Assembly: GCF_964355755.1 (NCBI RefSeq)
Contig: NC_092673.1
Coordinates: forward strand, 625,001-689,000
Source: Antedon mediterranea
Lineage: Eukaryota; Echinodermata; Crinoidea; Comatulida; Antedonidae
Direction of reading: 5' to 3'
DNA length: 64,000 bases
Shown here in pieces: positions 22,674 to 33,587 of this stretch; position 1 is the stretch's first letter, and each line of letters begins with the position of its first letter. Both the position numbers and the translations under genes were made by a program. The notes under the pieces are model-generated. The model did not search any database. It was not told the origin of the DNA and saw nothing but the letters and a program-made list of their open reading frames with translations.

Positions 22674-25600
22674 TCATGATAAATCTTCAGTACTTGAGAT
22701 ACTCCTTCTATCTTGCTGATGTCTAAAACAAGAAGCTACATCATTAGGTTGTGTATCCATTCCTGCTTGAACTTGACAAGCAGTTTTCTTGCCAGATTGT
22801 TGCCACTTATTGAACACATCTTTGATTTCAGAAGTTGCTTCCACATCAATATTTACAAGATGAATTTCTTTGATCATTCGTATATAACGTTTATCATTCT
22901 TTGCGAAGTTGTAACAGTTAAATAACGTTTTCTCCTTTCTAATTTCTTTTTGTATTCTTCCTGAAATCTTCCGCCAGCTTTATCAGCAATAGCTTTTGCA
23001 ACTCCACTTCCATGCTGAACTTGATTATCAGCCTCATTAACTATAACATCAACATTTTCTTCTGTAATATCACCTTGTCTTACAATCACTGTGATTCCAC
23101 CTGGTAATACAAACTTCACATCAGAGAGAATTATTTCATCATCACTTCTAGGCCTGCTAACATCTAGTTCACCATGCTTTGTCGATTGAGATACCCCACA
23201 TAACTTTTGGAAATAAATAATAGCGTTATCCACATTTTCTTCATTTCCAACAAATGAAACCTCATTTGGTGAAATCAAAACAGTATGTTTCCTTGATGTT
23301 TCTTGTGAGGCTTTCAGAACTTTCTCAACATTAATGTTTGTTACCTTAAGTGATTTGATTGTAGGATTTAGACTTTGACACTTGCTTTTAAAAGTATCTT
23401 CAGCTAGCTTTCTATCATCATCATTTCCTGGTGTGTTGGACTTAATGGCAAAGTTATTATCTTCCAAAGTAAAAATGATATCAAACTTCTTTTCTAATTC
23501 ATTTACAAATTCTTTGTGACATGTTGTTAAGAACTGATATTCTAATTCTTTTGTACCTTCATTGCTTATACCAGCCACTTCTTTCACTCCAATATTAGAA
23601 GAGGTAGTTGTGGTGGTAGCTTGATCAACAGAACTTACTAATGACCGTTCAAGTTGGTCAGTTACATACTCAATTACTTTGTCTACATCTGCTTTGTTGT
23701 ATAACACAAGTTGTCCATCATCCAGATATTCTCCACTTATTCCCACAGTATTTAAGATACTGGTCTTTAGCGTTGGGTCAAGTAAATGTGCAACTTCACC
23801 AAGCTCCAAAGTGAATGCCTTGTCTGAGTGTCTTATCTAAAATTGACAAAAAAATAAATGTTATTGTAATCGAGACAAATTCAAATAGTTAGAAATAAAA
23901 GAACCTGTTGTATATGTTTAGGTAAAATAATATGGAGTGATACTTCCATGATCAAATGAATCTACTAATCATGCTTGTGTGTTACTGTAAGTAACCCAGA
24001 AAAAGAAAGTAATCTAATATCAACGTATATAAACATGAATAATTAGAAACTCACCTTGAAAGGAGATATCTTGGAATTTCCCCCCGACTCATTTAATATT
24101 GTCTTGGCATTTATCAGAGAGCTTGCAACTAAAATATTAATATGAAATGAATTACAACACAAATAAATTAGTTTTAATAAATGCACATGTATATTTATAG
24201 TACGGTAATAATACAATTAGTTTTATTTTTTAATAGTGAAGGTGTACCTTCTGATTCATCAAAAATAGCCAATGCTTTGTCTTCAGAGTTCCCAAATGGG
24301 TATATAACCTTATGAACATCACCACCTCCAAGTTTATGCTTCTGCAGAGTTATTTGCAATTTGTCACTAATTTCCCCATGAGAGCTATACTTTACAAACT
24401 CTGTCAAAATCACGCAATTTGCCAGGCTAAATTGCTCTTTATCCTGCAAATATAACATTCTTGATAAACAAAGAAAAAACTAGAATAAATACATGATTAA
24501 TCAATCAATAATAATATTATTACTTCTCATAATACATAAAAATATAACAAAATTAGTGATGAAGGTGGCATGGTCCTGGGTAAGCACAGTTTGTATTGAG
24601 GAAAACAGCTGGAATAAACATTATATTATGTGTTTTCAAAAATTCAACATAACCAAGGAGGTAAATATTATTTTTGATTGGTTAAGAGAGCTTGATAGAT
24701 CATAGAAAGACAGGAGGACATGGACGGGTTTGTCAAACAAATGACTGAGAATCTTGCTTTATGGGTTACATAGTCATTTGAGAAAGTCTTTAAAAAAACT
24801 AGAAAACGGTTGTTTGCTCAATTTCAGTGTAACTTTCTCACCTTCAGCTGATTATTCAACCATTTCTCAAGTTCTTCATTGAAATATGTTTCTGGTTTTT
24901 TGGTAGTGTCTCGATTGTCCAAAAATAGCAACTTCATATCATCCACTTTATAATATTTTATCGGTAATTTGTCCAGTATTTCAGGAATAATAGGAAGTAT
25001 TGGACTTACATCCAATATAATTGCTTCCTTCTGATGATCCACCTGAAATTATAACAATTAAGTATCTAATATATTGTAAATGGTCTACCAACTAACTAAA
25101 TTTCTTTATTAAGGTTGTCTTTAAACTGTATTTTTTCACATATAATTATTAGACTTTTTCAAATAAATTAAAAATAATAAATGGCTTTTCCTGTGTCTTT
25201 AATAATGTTATTTTGGATAAAGATTTTAGTGGTAATATTTTTACATGGAATAAATCTAAACCAAATTTAATTTTAAATTAGCCTTGTATATAATTACCAG
25301 ACTTGGCTTATATAAATTAGCAATTTAGCCATTGCACTAAAATTGTAATAACTGTCCATTTTTTTATGTTTAAATTGACGTTCATGTTGATGAATTACGT
25401 TCTTTCGTACTATGGAAATATGACAAACAAATTCACCTCAATTTTTTCAAACTTTAGTTCTGTTTCCTTTGTTATCTCAGAATTCATCACAAGCTGTTTT
25501 GCAACTAAAAATAAAGAAGAATAAAAATAAAGCACACAATATTGCAACACACATATTTCATGATATAATAAATTATGAATGAATTGTTAATTATTAATAA

Positions 25601-25945
25601 GGCTCAAATTCCAATAATGTAATGTAATCAATAATAACAGGCATCTAATTAGTGAATTCATAATGACCTCTCTGGACTTTGATTGTGAAATAGAAATTCT
25701 ATACATTAACCCTCTGTAGACAGGTGCATTGCACAGGAGTAATAACTGTTACCTTCTTTATCTGTAAACTGCACTATTGCCATATCTTGCTTGGTTCCAA
25801 CTGGATAAATGAGACCATGTAAATGATATTTTGATGGGAGTTCTTCAAAAGCTTTAATGAGGTGTGCAATGGTTGCCTTATCATCCTCCTTCACATCAAA
25901 ACCCTTAACAATCAATCCACTTTCTACTTGAGGAACCTCTAAATT
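22674..25945 (-). pseudogene. PARP14-like gene fragment with RRM/KH-like modules and a disrupted macro domain
   Basis: Minus-strand exons are 25945-25753, 25504-25437, 25042-24842, 24443-24248, 24128-24055 and a long exon from 23836. Junctions are GT/AG and in frame. The pattern of a beta-rich module (GLIVKGFDV, then LHGLIYPVG, then AIVQF) followed by a short exon starting VAKQL or VASSL occurs twice, as in the RRM-like repeats of PARP14-type proteins. The long exon continues with a KH-like stretch and then a macro-domain start, GGITVIVRQGDI and VNEADNQVQHGSGVAKAI. The domain then breaks: the frame stops at 22874. A macro-domain-like C-terminal helix and strand (MIKEIHLVNIDVEATSEIKD) follow in another frame to a stop at 22674, with the centre of the domain missing. 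No catalytic ART domain and no 5' end are found before the array begins at 26218. I infer a pseudogene or damaged copy, but an unseen splice pattern or assembly error is possible. The usual ADP-ribose-contacting VNxAN reads VNEAD. Confidence 0.65.
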
Positions 25946-26217
25946 CTAAATAAAAACGAAATTTACTAACATTAACTAAAGTATGGTGACATTTATTTAA
26001 ATGTGTGCTGACCATGTTAAAAAGGGGCTGCTTTGACAATGTAAATAATTTGATTTTTTTTTCTAAGTATACAATGATGTTTCAGTAACTGAGAATATAA
26101 AAATATGACTACACTGTAGGCCTATACATTATCATATTTACTGAAAAGCAAAAGCATCTCAATAAGCCAGCAAAATTATGTTTTGTTTTTAATAATATTA
26201 AGTTTTTATAAACACGT
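25946..26217. other. Gap between the PARP14-like gene and the tandem array
   Basis: AT-rich stretch with no recognisable exon. If the PARP14-like gene had further 5' exons they would lie here or beyond, but none is visible. The sequence up to about 26217 has no counterpart in the array units; from GTTTCTCATGA at 26218 it matches them. Confidence 0.5.
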
Positions 26218-26716
26218 GTTTCTCATGAATTCATATGTAGGAGAATTTTACAGTAGGCGGAGGTATTGATGATAAAAGAAGAGAATAAAATTGTGTAAAT
26301 TGCGTAAACGTAAGGACATTGAAACATCGTCAGAACAGGGTGATGCTCACAGAGACCACACGTACATGATACCAAGGGTAAGAACCAATTTTGTCACTAT
26401 ATTTTTAATATTATCACATATTTCCATTTAAAAGGTTTGTGTATTTCATGTAATGTTTAATGTGGGACTGTTATTAGTTAAAATACACAATGTAATACGT
26501 AGTATTTGTGTTGTGAAAACATTTTCATGTAATTCTTAGAAAATGTATCATGTTTGAATATTCTGTTGTTAATGTTAGGAACTATGCCTTCCCCTGAAGT
26601 ATATTTTTCCAGTTCCCAGAATGAAGATCTACACCTTTTCACCTGTGTGCTTTTGTCCTCTACAAATAAGATTCTGGTGACTGATGGACCACATGGATTA
26701 CTGCCATAACATATAT

Positions 26717-27390
26717 GTAAGTAGGCCTGGTTACGTAAGTAGTAGGCCAGGTTGCGTACGTAAGTAGGCCAGGTTGCGTAAGTAGCAGGCCAGATTGCTT
26801 ACGTAAGTAGTAGGCCAGGTTGCGTACGTAAGTAGTAGGTCAGGTTATGCAAGTAGCAGGCCAGGTTGCGTGCGTAAGTAGCAGGCCAGGTTGCGTGCGT
26901 AAGTGGCAGGCTAGGTTGCGTGCGTAAGTGGCAGGCCAGGTTGCGTGCGTAAGTGACAGGCCAGGTTGCGTGCGTAAGTGGCAGGCCAGGTTGCGTGCGT
27001 AAGTGGCAGGCCAGGTTGCGTGCGTAAGTGGCAGGCCAGGTTGCGTGCGTAAGTGACAGGCCAGGTTGCGTGCGTAAGTAGCAGGCCAGGTTGCGTACGT
27101 AAGTAGCAGGCCAGGTTGCGTGCGTAAGTAGCAGGCCAGGTTGCGTGAGTAAGTGGCAGGCCAGGTTGCGTAAGTAAGTGGCAGGCCAGGTTGCGTAAGT
27201 AAGTGGCAGGCCAGGTTGCGTAAGTAAGTAGCAGGCCAGGTTGCCTAAGTAAGTAGCAGGCCAGGTTGCGTGCGTAAGTAGCAGGCCAGGTTGCGTGCGT
27301 AAGTAGCAGGCCAGGTTGCGTGCGTAAGTAGCAGGCCAGGTTGCGTAAGTAAGTAGAAGGCCAGGTTGCGTAAGTAAGTAGTAGGCCAGT
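26717..27390 (+). repeat. 25-bp splice-donor-rich minisatellite, block of unit 0
   Basis: Tandem 25-bp repeats beginning GTAAGT and containing GCAGGCCAGGTTGCG. They start exactly at the donor of exon-like block B and run to a degenerate last copy before the polypyrimidine tract of block C. Each copy has one GTAAGT (the perfect intron side of a 5' splice site) and one CAGG. The main variants differ at GTAAGTAG against GTAAGTGG, and at TTGCGTGC against TTGCGTAA. The repeat has several CpG dinucleotides in otherwise AT-rich DNA. Equivalent blocks occur in every later unit. Confidence 0.95.
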
Positions 27391-27419
27391 TTATGTTTTT
27401 TTTTTACCCTTCTTTTCAG

Positions 27420-27753
27420 TAATCAAAACGTAGATACGGATGCTGTGATGCTTGCTAACGTCAAGACGATTGTAGGGAATGTGACTACTCCTTGGTTAGT
27501 AGATTGTTTTAGTATACTAGATTAATGGCAAATTAAATCTATGTCATAAGGTGTCCACTTTATTTATATTTGCATAGTTCAGCAATACCCTAACAAACAC
27601 CACATAATGTATGGCTACCTTTTTAGTTGAATATTAAATATAATTTGTTTAAATTATTATTGTGAATGCTTTATTCAGGATACGAAGAAATTTGGCGGAC
27701 AAAACAGGATTAGCGAGAAATGCAGGTTAAAGCAATGTATTGGATTGTCTTTG
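27420..27753 (+). other. Exon-like blocks C and D with a short shared reading frame
   Basis: If C (27420-27494) is spliced to D (27679-27753), one frame runs across the junction. It reads NQNVDTDAVMLANVKTIVG, then NVTTP, a tryptophan split by the intron, then IRRNLADKTGLARNAG and a TAA at 27728-27730. An internal ATG at 27448 would give a peptide of about 32 residues. The same frame is kept in the other units I read, including those with a 9-base deletion in C. It cannot be joined in frame to blocks A and B, because B ends in stop codons. I do not recognise the peptide. A noncoding spliced transcript is equally possible. Confidence 0.4.
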
Positions 27754-27812
27754 GTAAGTTCTGTACTTAATTAAGGAATTTATTTACTTCTTATCTAAAG
27801 ACCATTTTCCTA

Positions 27813-29246
27813 CGAAAGCCCATTAATGCCATTTGAAGTATATGTTTTTCGAACGTAATCCGTTCTAACGAATTAGTAATTCGTTTGAACGGATTAATAA
27901 TCTGTTCAAACGAATTAGTAATCCGTTCAAACGAATTGCAACATATACAACAAGTGCCATTTAAAGTATATGTTGTAATTCGTTTAAACGGATTACTAAT
28001 CCGTTCAAACGAATTACTAATTTGTTCAAACGAATTACTAATTCGTTCAAACGAATTACTAATTTGTTTAAACGGATTACTAATTTGTTTAAACGAATTA
28101 ATAATTTGTTTAAACGGATTATTAATCCGTTTAAACAAATTATTAATTTGTTTAAACAAATTATTAATTTGTTTAAACAAATTATTAATTTGTTTAAACA
28201 AATTATTAATTTGTTTAAACAAATTATTAATTTGTTTAAACAAATTATTAATTTGTTTAAACAAATTACTAATTTGTTTAAACGGATTACTAATTCGTTT
28301 GAACGAATTAGTAATCCGTTTAAACAAATTATTAATTCGTTTAAACAAATTAGTAATCCGTTTAAACAAATTAGTAATTCGTTTAAACAGATTAGTAATC
28401 CGTTTAAACAAATTACTAATCCGTTTGGACGGATTCCTAATTCGTTTGAACAGATTATTAATCTGTTTAAACAAATTAGTAATTCGTTTGAACGGATTAG
28501 TAATCTGTTCAAACGAATTAGTAATCCGTTCAAACCAATTGCAACATATACAACAAGTGCCATTTAAAGAATATGTTGTAATTCGTTTGAACGGATTACT
28601 AATCTGTTCAAACGAATTACTAATTTGTTTAAACAGATTAATAATCTGTTAAAACAAATTAGGAATCCGTTCAAACGGATTAGTAATTTGTTTAAACGGA
28701 TTACTAATTTGTTCAAACGAATTACTAATTCGTTCTAACGAATTAGTAATCCGTTTGAACAAATTATTAATTTGTTTAAACAAATTAATAATTTGTTTAA
28801 ACGGATTACTAATTCGTTCAAACGAATTACTAATTTGTTCAAACAGATTAATAATCCGTTTAAACAAATTATTAATTTGTTTAAACAAATTACTAATTCG
28901 TTTAAACGGATTACTAATTCGTTTGAACGAATTAGTAATTTGTTTGAACGGATTACTAATCCGTTTAAACAAATTAGTAATTCGTTTGAACGAATTAGTA
29001 ATCCGTTTAAACAAATTAGTAATTCGTTTGAACGGATTAGTAATCTGTTCAAACGAATTAGTAATCCGTTCAAACGAATTACAACATATACTTTAAATGG
29101 CACTTGTTGTATATGTTGCAATTCGTTTGAACGGATTACTAATTCGTTTGAACAGATTATTAATCCGTTCAAACGAATTACTAATTCGTTATAACGGATT
29201 ACGTTCGAAAAACATATACTTAAAATGGCATTAATGGGCTTTTGTA
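27813..29246. mobile_element. Foldback element with a self-complementary 21-bp satellite core
   Basis: A 1434-bp insertion in unit 0, flanked by a 9-bp direct repeat ATTTTCCTA (27804-27812 and 29247-29255) that is single in the other units. The ends are long, nearly identical inverted repeats of about 200 bp, starting near AAAGCCCATTAATGCCATTT. Between them lies a 21-bp tandem repeat of the type AAACAAATTATTAATTTGTT. It is itself nearly palindromic, with variants such as GAACGAATTAGTAATTCGTT and CCG forms. A subterminal block with AACATATACAACAAGTGCCA occurs near both ends and again near 28545. The periodicity leaves several frames open on both strands (repeated LNKLLIC or FKQINNL heptapeptides), but there is no transposase. 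It resembles foldback-type nonautonomous DNA transposons. Confidence 0.85.
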
Positions 29247-30087
29247 TTTTCCTATAATTTGTGACAATTTGTAAAAATAATAAATATATATAATACTTTA
29301 AAAACATTAAACCAAGTCATTCCTTGTCTTAAATAAACGTTTTATGGTAAATTATGATAGAAAGCTACATATATAGCTAGATAGATCACTTTGTGGTCCG
29401 AAACATATAACTTTAGACCAAATTCATATTCATTTTTGTTGACATTTATCACATTTTTAGAGGTGTTTAACAATCCATATTTTATTAATATTGACAATGT
29501 TTATATAATATATCAAATAAATTGCTAAAAAAAAACTAATTTTATTTTCAATTATTACTTCGAAAACTTTGTTTCGTGCAACAAAGGGCGTAACTTGTTT
29601 ACATCGTTCGCATGACTAAAAAATGATGACTTTCGACAATGTTTAGAAAATGTTTGCTTTATTGCATCTTTAGCCCTAGTAGTACTACCCCATAGTGTCT
29701 GTCTCTGAAAATAAAGTTTGGGGAAAAAAGCTTATTTTATGCTTATAAAACGCATATCAAAGCCGATGAATTTATGTGTGCCGAATTGTCCCGGGGCTAA
29801 AAACTTCATTTTTGTACAATAGGCAAGAGTTTATAATTTGTGATTTGTAATTTTAAAACATGATTAAATTTAATTTACATGTTTTTTGATGCAAGTAGTT
29901 TTAAAAATTTCTTTTAAAATTCACCTGTTTGTTTTTGGCGTTGCTGTTCTATTGTTAGTCAACTGAAAATATTGTTAGTTGAAAGGCTGGTTACAAAACC
30001 ATTAGACCAAATTTGCATACACATGGTTGTAGTGAAATTAGACTAATCACACACAGCATTGAGACACAAAAATATATATGTATTTTG

Positions 30088-33000
30088 TTTCTCATGAAGG
30101 AGAATTTTACAGTAGGCGGAGGTATTGATGATAAAAGAAGAGAATAAAATTGTGTAAATTGCGTAAACGTAAGGACAGTGAAACATCGTCAAAACAGGGT
30201 GATGCTCACAGAGACCACAAGTACATGATACCAAGGGTAAGAACCAATTTTGTCACTATATTTTTAATATTATCACATATTTCCATTTAAAAGGTTTGTG
30301 TATTTCATGCAATGTTTAATGTGGGACTGTTATTAGTTAAAATACACAATGTAATACGTAGTATTTGTGTTGTGAAAACATTTTCATGTAATTCTTAGAA
30401 AATGTATCATGTTTAAATATTCTGTTGTTAATGTTAGGAACTATGCCTTCCCCTGAAGTATATTTGTCCAGTTCCCAGAATGAAGATCTACACCTTTTCA
30501 CCTGTGTGCTTTTGTCCTCTACAAATAAGATTCTGGTGGCTGATGGACCACATGGATTAATGCCATAACATATATGTAAGTAGGCCTGGTTACGTAAGTA
30601 GTAGGCCAGGTTGCGTACGTAAGTAGGCCAGGTTGCGTAAGTAGCAGGCCAGATTGCTTACGTAAGTAGTAGGCCAGGTTGCGTACTTAAGTAGTAGGTC
30701 AGGTTATGCAAGTAGCAGGCCAGGTTGCGTGCGTAAGTAGCAGGCCAGGTTGCGTGCGTAAGTAGCAGGCCAGGTTGCGTGCGTAAGTGGCAGGCCAGGT
30801 TGCGTAAGTAAGTGGCAGGCCAGGTTGCGTGCGTAAGTAGCAAGCCAGGTTGCGTGCGTAAGTAGCAGGCCAGGTTGCGTGCGTAAGTAGCAGGCCAGGT
30901 TGCGTAAGTAAGTAGCAGGCCAGGTTGCGTGCGTAAGTAGCATGCCAGGTTGCGTGCGTAAGTAGCATGCCAGGTTGCGTGCGTAAGTAGCAGGCCAGGT
31001 TGCGTAAGTAAGTAGCAGGCCAGGTTGCGTAAGTAAGTACCAGGCCAAGTTGCGTAAGTGGCAGGCCAGGTTGCGTGCGTAAGTGGCAGGCCAGGTTGCG
31101 TGCGTAAGTGGCAGGCCAGGTTGCGTGCGTAAGTGGCAGGCCAGGTTGCGTGCGTAAGTGGCAGGCCAGGTTGCGTGCGTAAGTGGCAGGCCAGGTTGCG
31201 TAAGTAAGTGGCAGGCCAGGTTGCGTGCGTAAGGGGCAGGCCAGGTTGCGTGCGTAAGTGGCAGGCCAGGTTGCGTGCGTAAGTGGCAGGCCAGGTTGCG
31301 TGCGTAAGTGGCAGGCCAGGTTGCGTAAGTAAGTGGAAAGCCAGGTTGCGTAAGTAAGTAGCAGGCCAGGTTGCGTGCGTAAGTAGCAGGCCAGGTTGCG
31401 TGAGTAAGTAGCAGGCCAGGTTGCGTGCGTAAGTAGCAGGCCAGGTTGCGTGAGTAAGTAGCAGGCCAGGTTGCGTAAGTAAGTGGCAGGCCAGGTTGCG
31501 TAAGTAAGTGGCAGGCCAGGTTGCGTAAGTAAGTGGAAAGCCAGGTTGCGTGCGTAAGTAGCAGGCCAGGTTGCGTGCGTAAGTAGCAGGCCAGGTTGCG
31601 TGAGTAAGTGGCAGGGCAGGTTGCGTGCGTAAGTGGCAGGGCAGGTTGCATGCGTAAGTGGCAGGCCAGGTTGCGTGCGTAAGTGGCAGGCCAGGTTGCG
31701 TGCGTAAGTGGCAGGCCAGGTTGCGTGCGTAAGTGGCAGGCCAGGTTGCGTAAGTAAGTGGCAGGCCAGGTTGCGTAAGTAAGTGGCAGGCCAGGTTGCG
31801 TAAGTAAGTGGCAGGCCAGGTTGCGTAAGTAAGTACCAGGCCAGGTTGCGTAAGTAGCAGGCCAGGTTGCGTGCGTAAGTGGCAGGCCAGGTTGCGTGCG
31901 TAACTGGCAGGCCAGGTTGCGTGCGTAAGTGGCAGGCCAGGTTGCGTGCGTAAGTGGCAGGCCAGGTTGCGTGCGTAAGTGGCAGGCCAGGTTGCGTGCG
32001 TAAGTGGAAGGCCAGGTTGCGTAAGTAAGTAGCAGGCCAGGTTGCGTGCGTAAGTAGCAGGGCAGGTTGCGTGCGTAAGTAGCAGGCCAGGTTGCGTGCG
32101 TAAGTAGTAGGCCAGGTTGCGTGAGTAAGTAGCAGGCCAGGTTGCGTGCGTAAGTAGCAGGCCAGGTTGCGTAAGTAAGTAGAAGGCCAGGTTGCCTAAG
32201 TAAGTAGAAGGCCAGGTTGCGTGCGTAAGTAGAAGGCCAGGTTGCGTGCGTAAGTAGCAGGCCAGGTTGCGTGCATAAGTAGCAGGCCAGGTTGCGTGCG
32301 TAAGTAGCAGGCCAGGTTGCGTAAGTAAGTAGTAGGCCAGTTTATGTTTTTTTTTTACCCTTCTTTTCAGTAATCAAAACGTAGATACGGATGCTGTGAT
32401 GCTTGCTAACGTCAAGACGATTGTGGCTTCTCCTTGGTTAGTAGATTGTTTTAGTATACTAGATTAAAGGCAAATTAAATCTATGTCATAAGGTGTCCAC
32501 TTTATTTATATTTGTATGGTTCAGCAATACCCTAACAAACACCACATAATGTATGGCTACCTTTTTAGTTGAATATTAAATATAATTTTTTTAAATTATT
32601 ATTGTGAATGCTTTACTCGGGATACGAAGAAATTTGGCGGACAAAACAGGATTAGCGAGAAATGCAGGTTAAAGCAATGTATTGGATTGCCTTTGGTAAG
32701 TTCTGTACTTAATTAAAGAATTTCCTTTCTTCTTATTTAAAGACCATTTTCCTATAATTTGTGACAATTTGTAAAAATAATAAATATATATAATACTTTA
32801 AAAACATTAAACCAAGTCATTCCTTGTCTTAAATAAACGTTTTATGGTAAATTATGATAGAAAGCTACGTAGATAGCTAGATAGATCACTTTGTGGTCCG
32901 AAACGTATAACTTTAGACCAAATTCATATTCTTTTTTGTTGACATTTATCACATTTTTAGAGGTGTTTAACAATCCATATTTTATTAATATTGACAATGT

Positions 33001-33587
33001 TTATATAATATATCAAATAAATTGCTAAAAAAAAACTAATTTTATTTTCAATTATTACTTCGAAAACTTTGTTTCGTGCAACAAAGGGCGTAACTTGTTT
33101 ACATCGTTCGCATGACTAAAAAATGATGACTTTCGACAATGTTTAGAAAATGTTTGCTTTATTGCATCTTTAGCCCTAGTAGTACTACCCCATAGTGTCT
33201 GTCTCTGAAAATAAAGTTTGGGGAAAAAAGCTTATTTTATGCTTATAAAACGCATATCAAAGCCGATGAATTTATGTGTGCCGAATCGTCCCGGGGCTAA
33301 AAACTTCATTTTTGTACAATAGGCAAGAGTTTTTAATTTGTGATTTGTAATTTTAAAACATGATTAAATTTAATTTACATGTTTTTTGATGCAAGTAGTT
33401 TTAAAAATTTCTTTTAAAATTCACCTGTTTGTTTTTGGCGTTGCTGTTCTATTGTTAGTCAACTGAAAATATTGTTAGTTGAAAGGGTGGTTACAAAACC
33501 ATTACACCAAATTTGCATACACATGGTTGTAGTGAAATTAGCCTAATCACACACAGCATTGAGACACAAAAATATATATGTATTTTG
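30088..33587 (+). repeat. Array unit 1 (3.50 kb)
   Basis: Minisatellite block at 30576-32341, about 70 repeats. Block C starts at 32371 and carries the short form (GTGGCTTCTCCTTG, nine bases fewer than unit 0). The block D acceptor reads CTTTACTCGG at 32621-32630, so the AG is lost. The empty target site ACCATTTTCCTATAATTTG near 32745 shows the state before the foldback insertion. The core after block D (32700-33587) is AT-rich with no gene recognised. Confidence 0.9.

Larger units (their letters stand above)
26218..30087 (+). repeat. Array unit 0 (first unit, carries a foldback insertion)
   Basis: Leftmost unit of the array; about 2.4 kb without the 1.43-kb insertion at 27813-29246. Exon-like block A ends at 26377 (CCAAGG/GTAAGA). 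Block B is 26579-26716 (acceptor TTAATGTTAG, donor ATATAT/GTAAGT). The 25-bp minisatellite fills 26717-27390. Block C is 27420-27494, after a strong TTTTTTTACCCTTCTTTTCAG-like tract, with donor GTTAGT. Block D is 27679-27753 (acceptor TTATTCAG, donor GTAAGT). It differs from other units by a short insertion after CTCATGA at its left edge and by several substitutions, so it is probably the oldest or most isolated unit. Confidence 0.85.

Noticed and set aside
26218-26716. Continuous protein through blocks A, B and C
   Set aside because: The frame running through A and B ends in B (TGA in unit 0, TAA in other units), and no phase joins B or A to the open frame of C. A single coding sequence across all four blocks is not supported.
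27791-29307. Open frames of 110-255 residues on both strands with heptapeptides LNKLLIC or FKQINNL
   Set aside because: They arise from the 21-bp self-complementary satellite of the foldback element, which lacks stops in several frames on both strands at once.
30043-30234. 63-residue minus-strand open frame starting MVSCTCGLCEHH, present in all later units
   Set aside because: It is antisense to exon-like block A, and its conservation follows from recent unit duplication. No splice or promoter signal supports it.
30704-31651. Long minus-strand open frames (up to 315 residues) in the 25-bp minisatellite, reading THATWPATYARNL-type repeats
   Set aside because: A 25-bp repeat gives a 25-residue period after three copies; with no stop in the consensus, whole blocks stay open. 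The frames follow repeat boundaries, and I see no start context, splice support or other coding sign.
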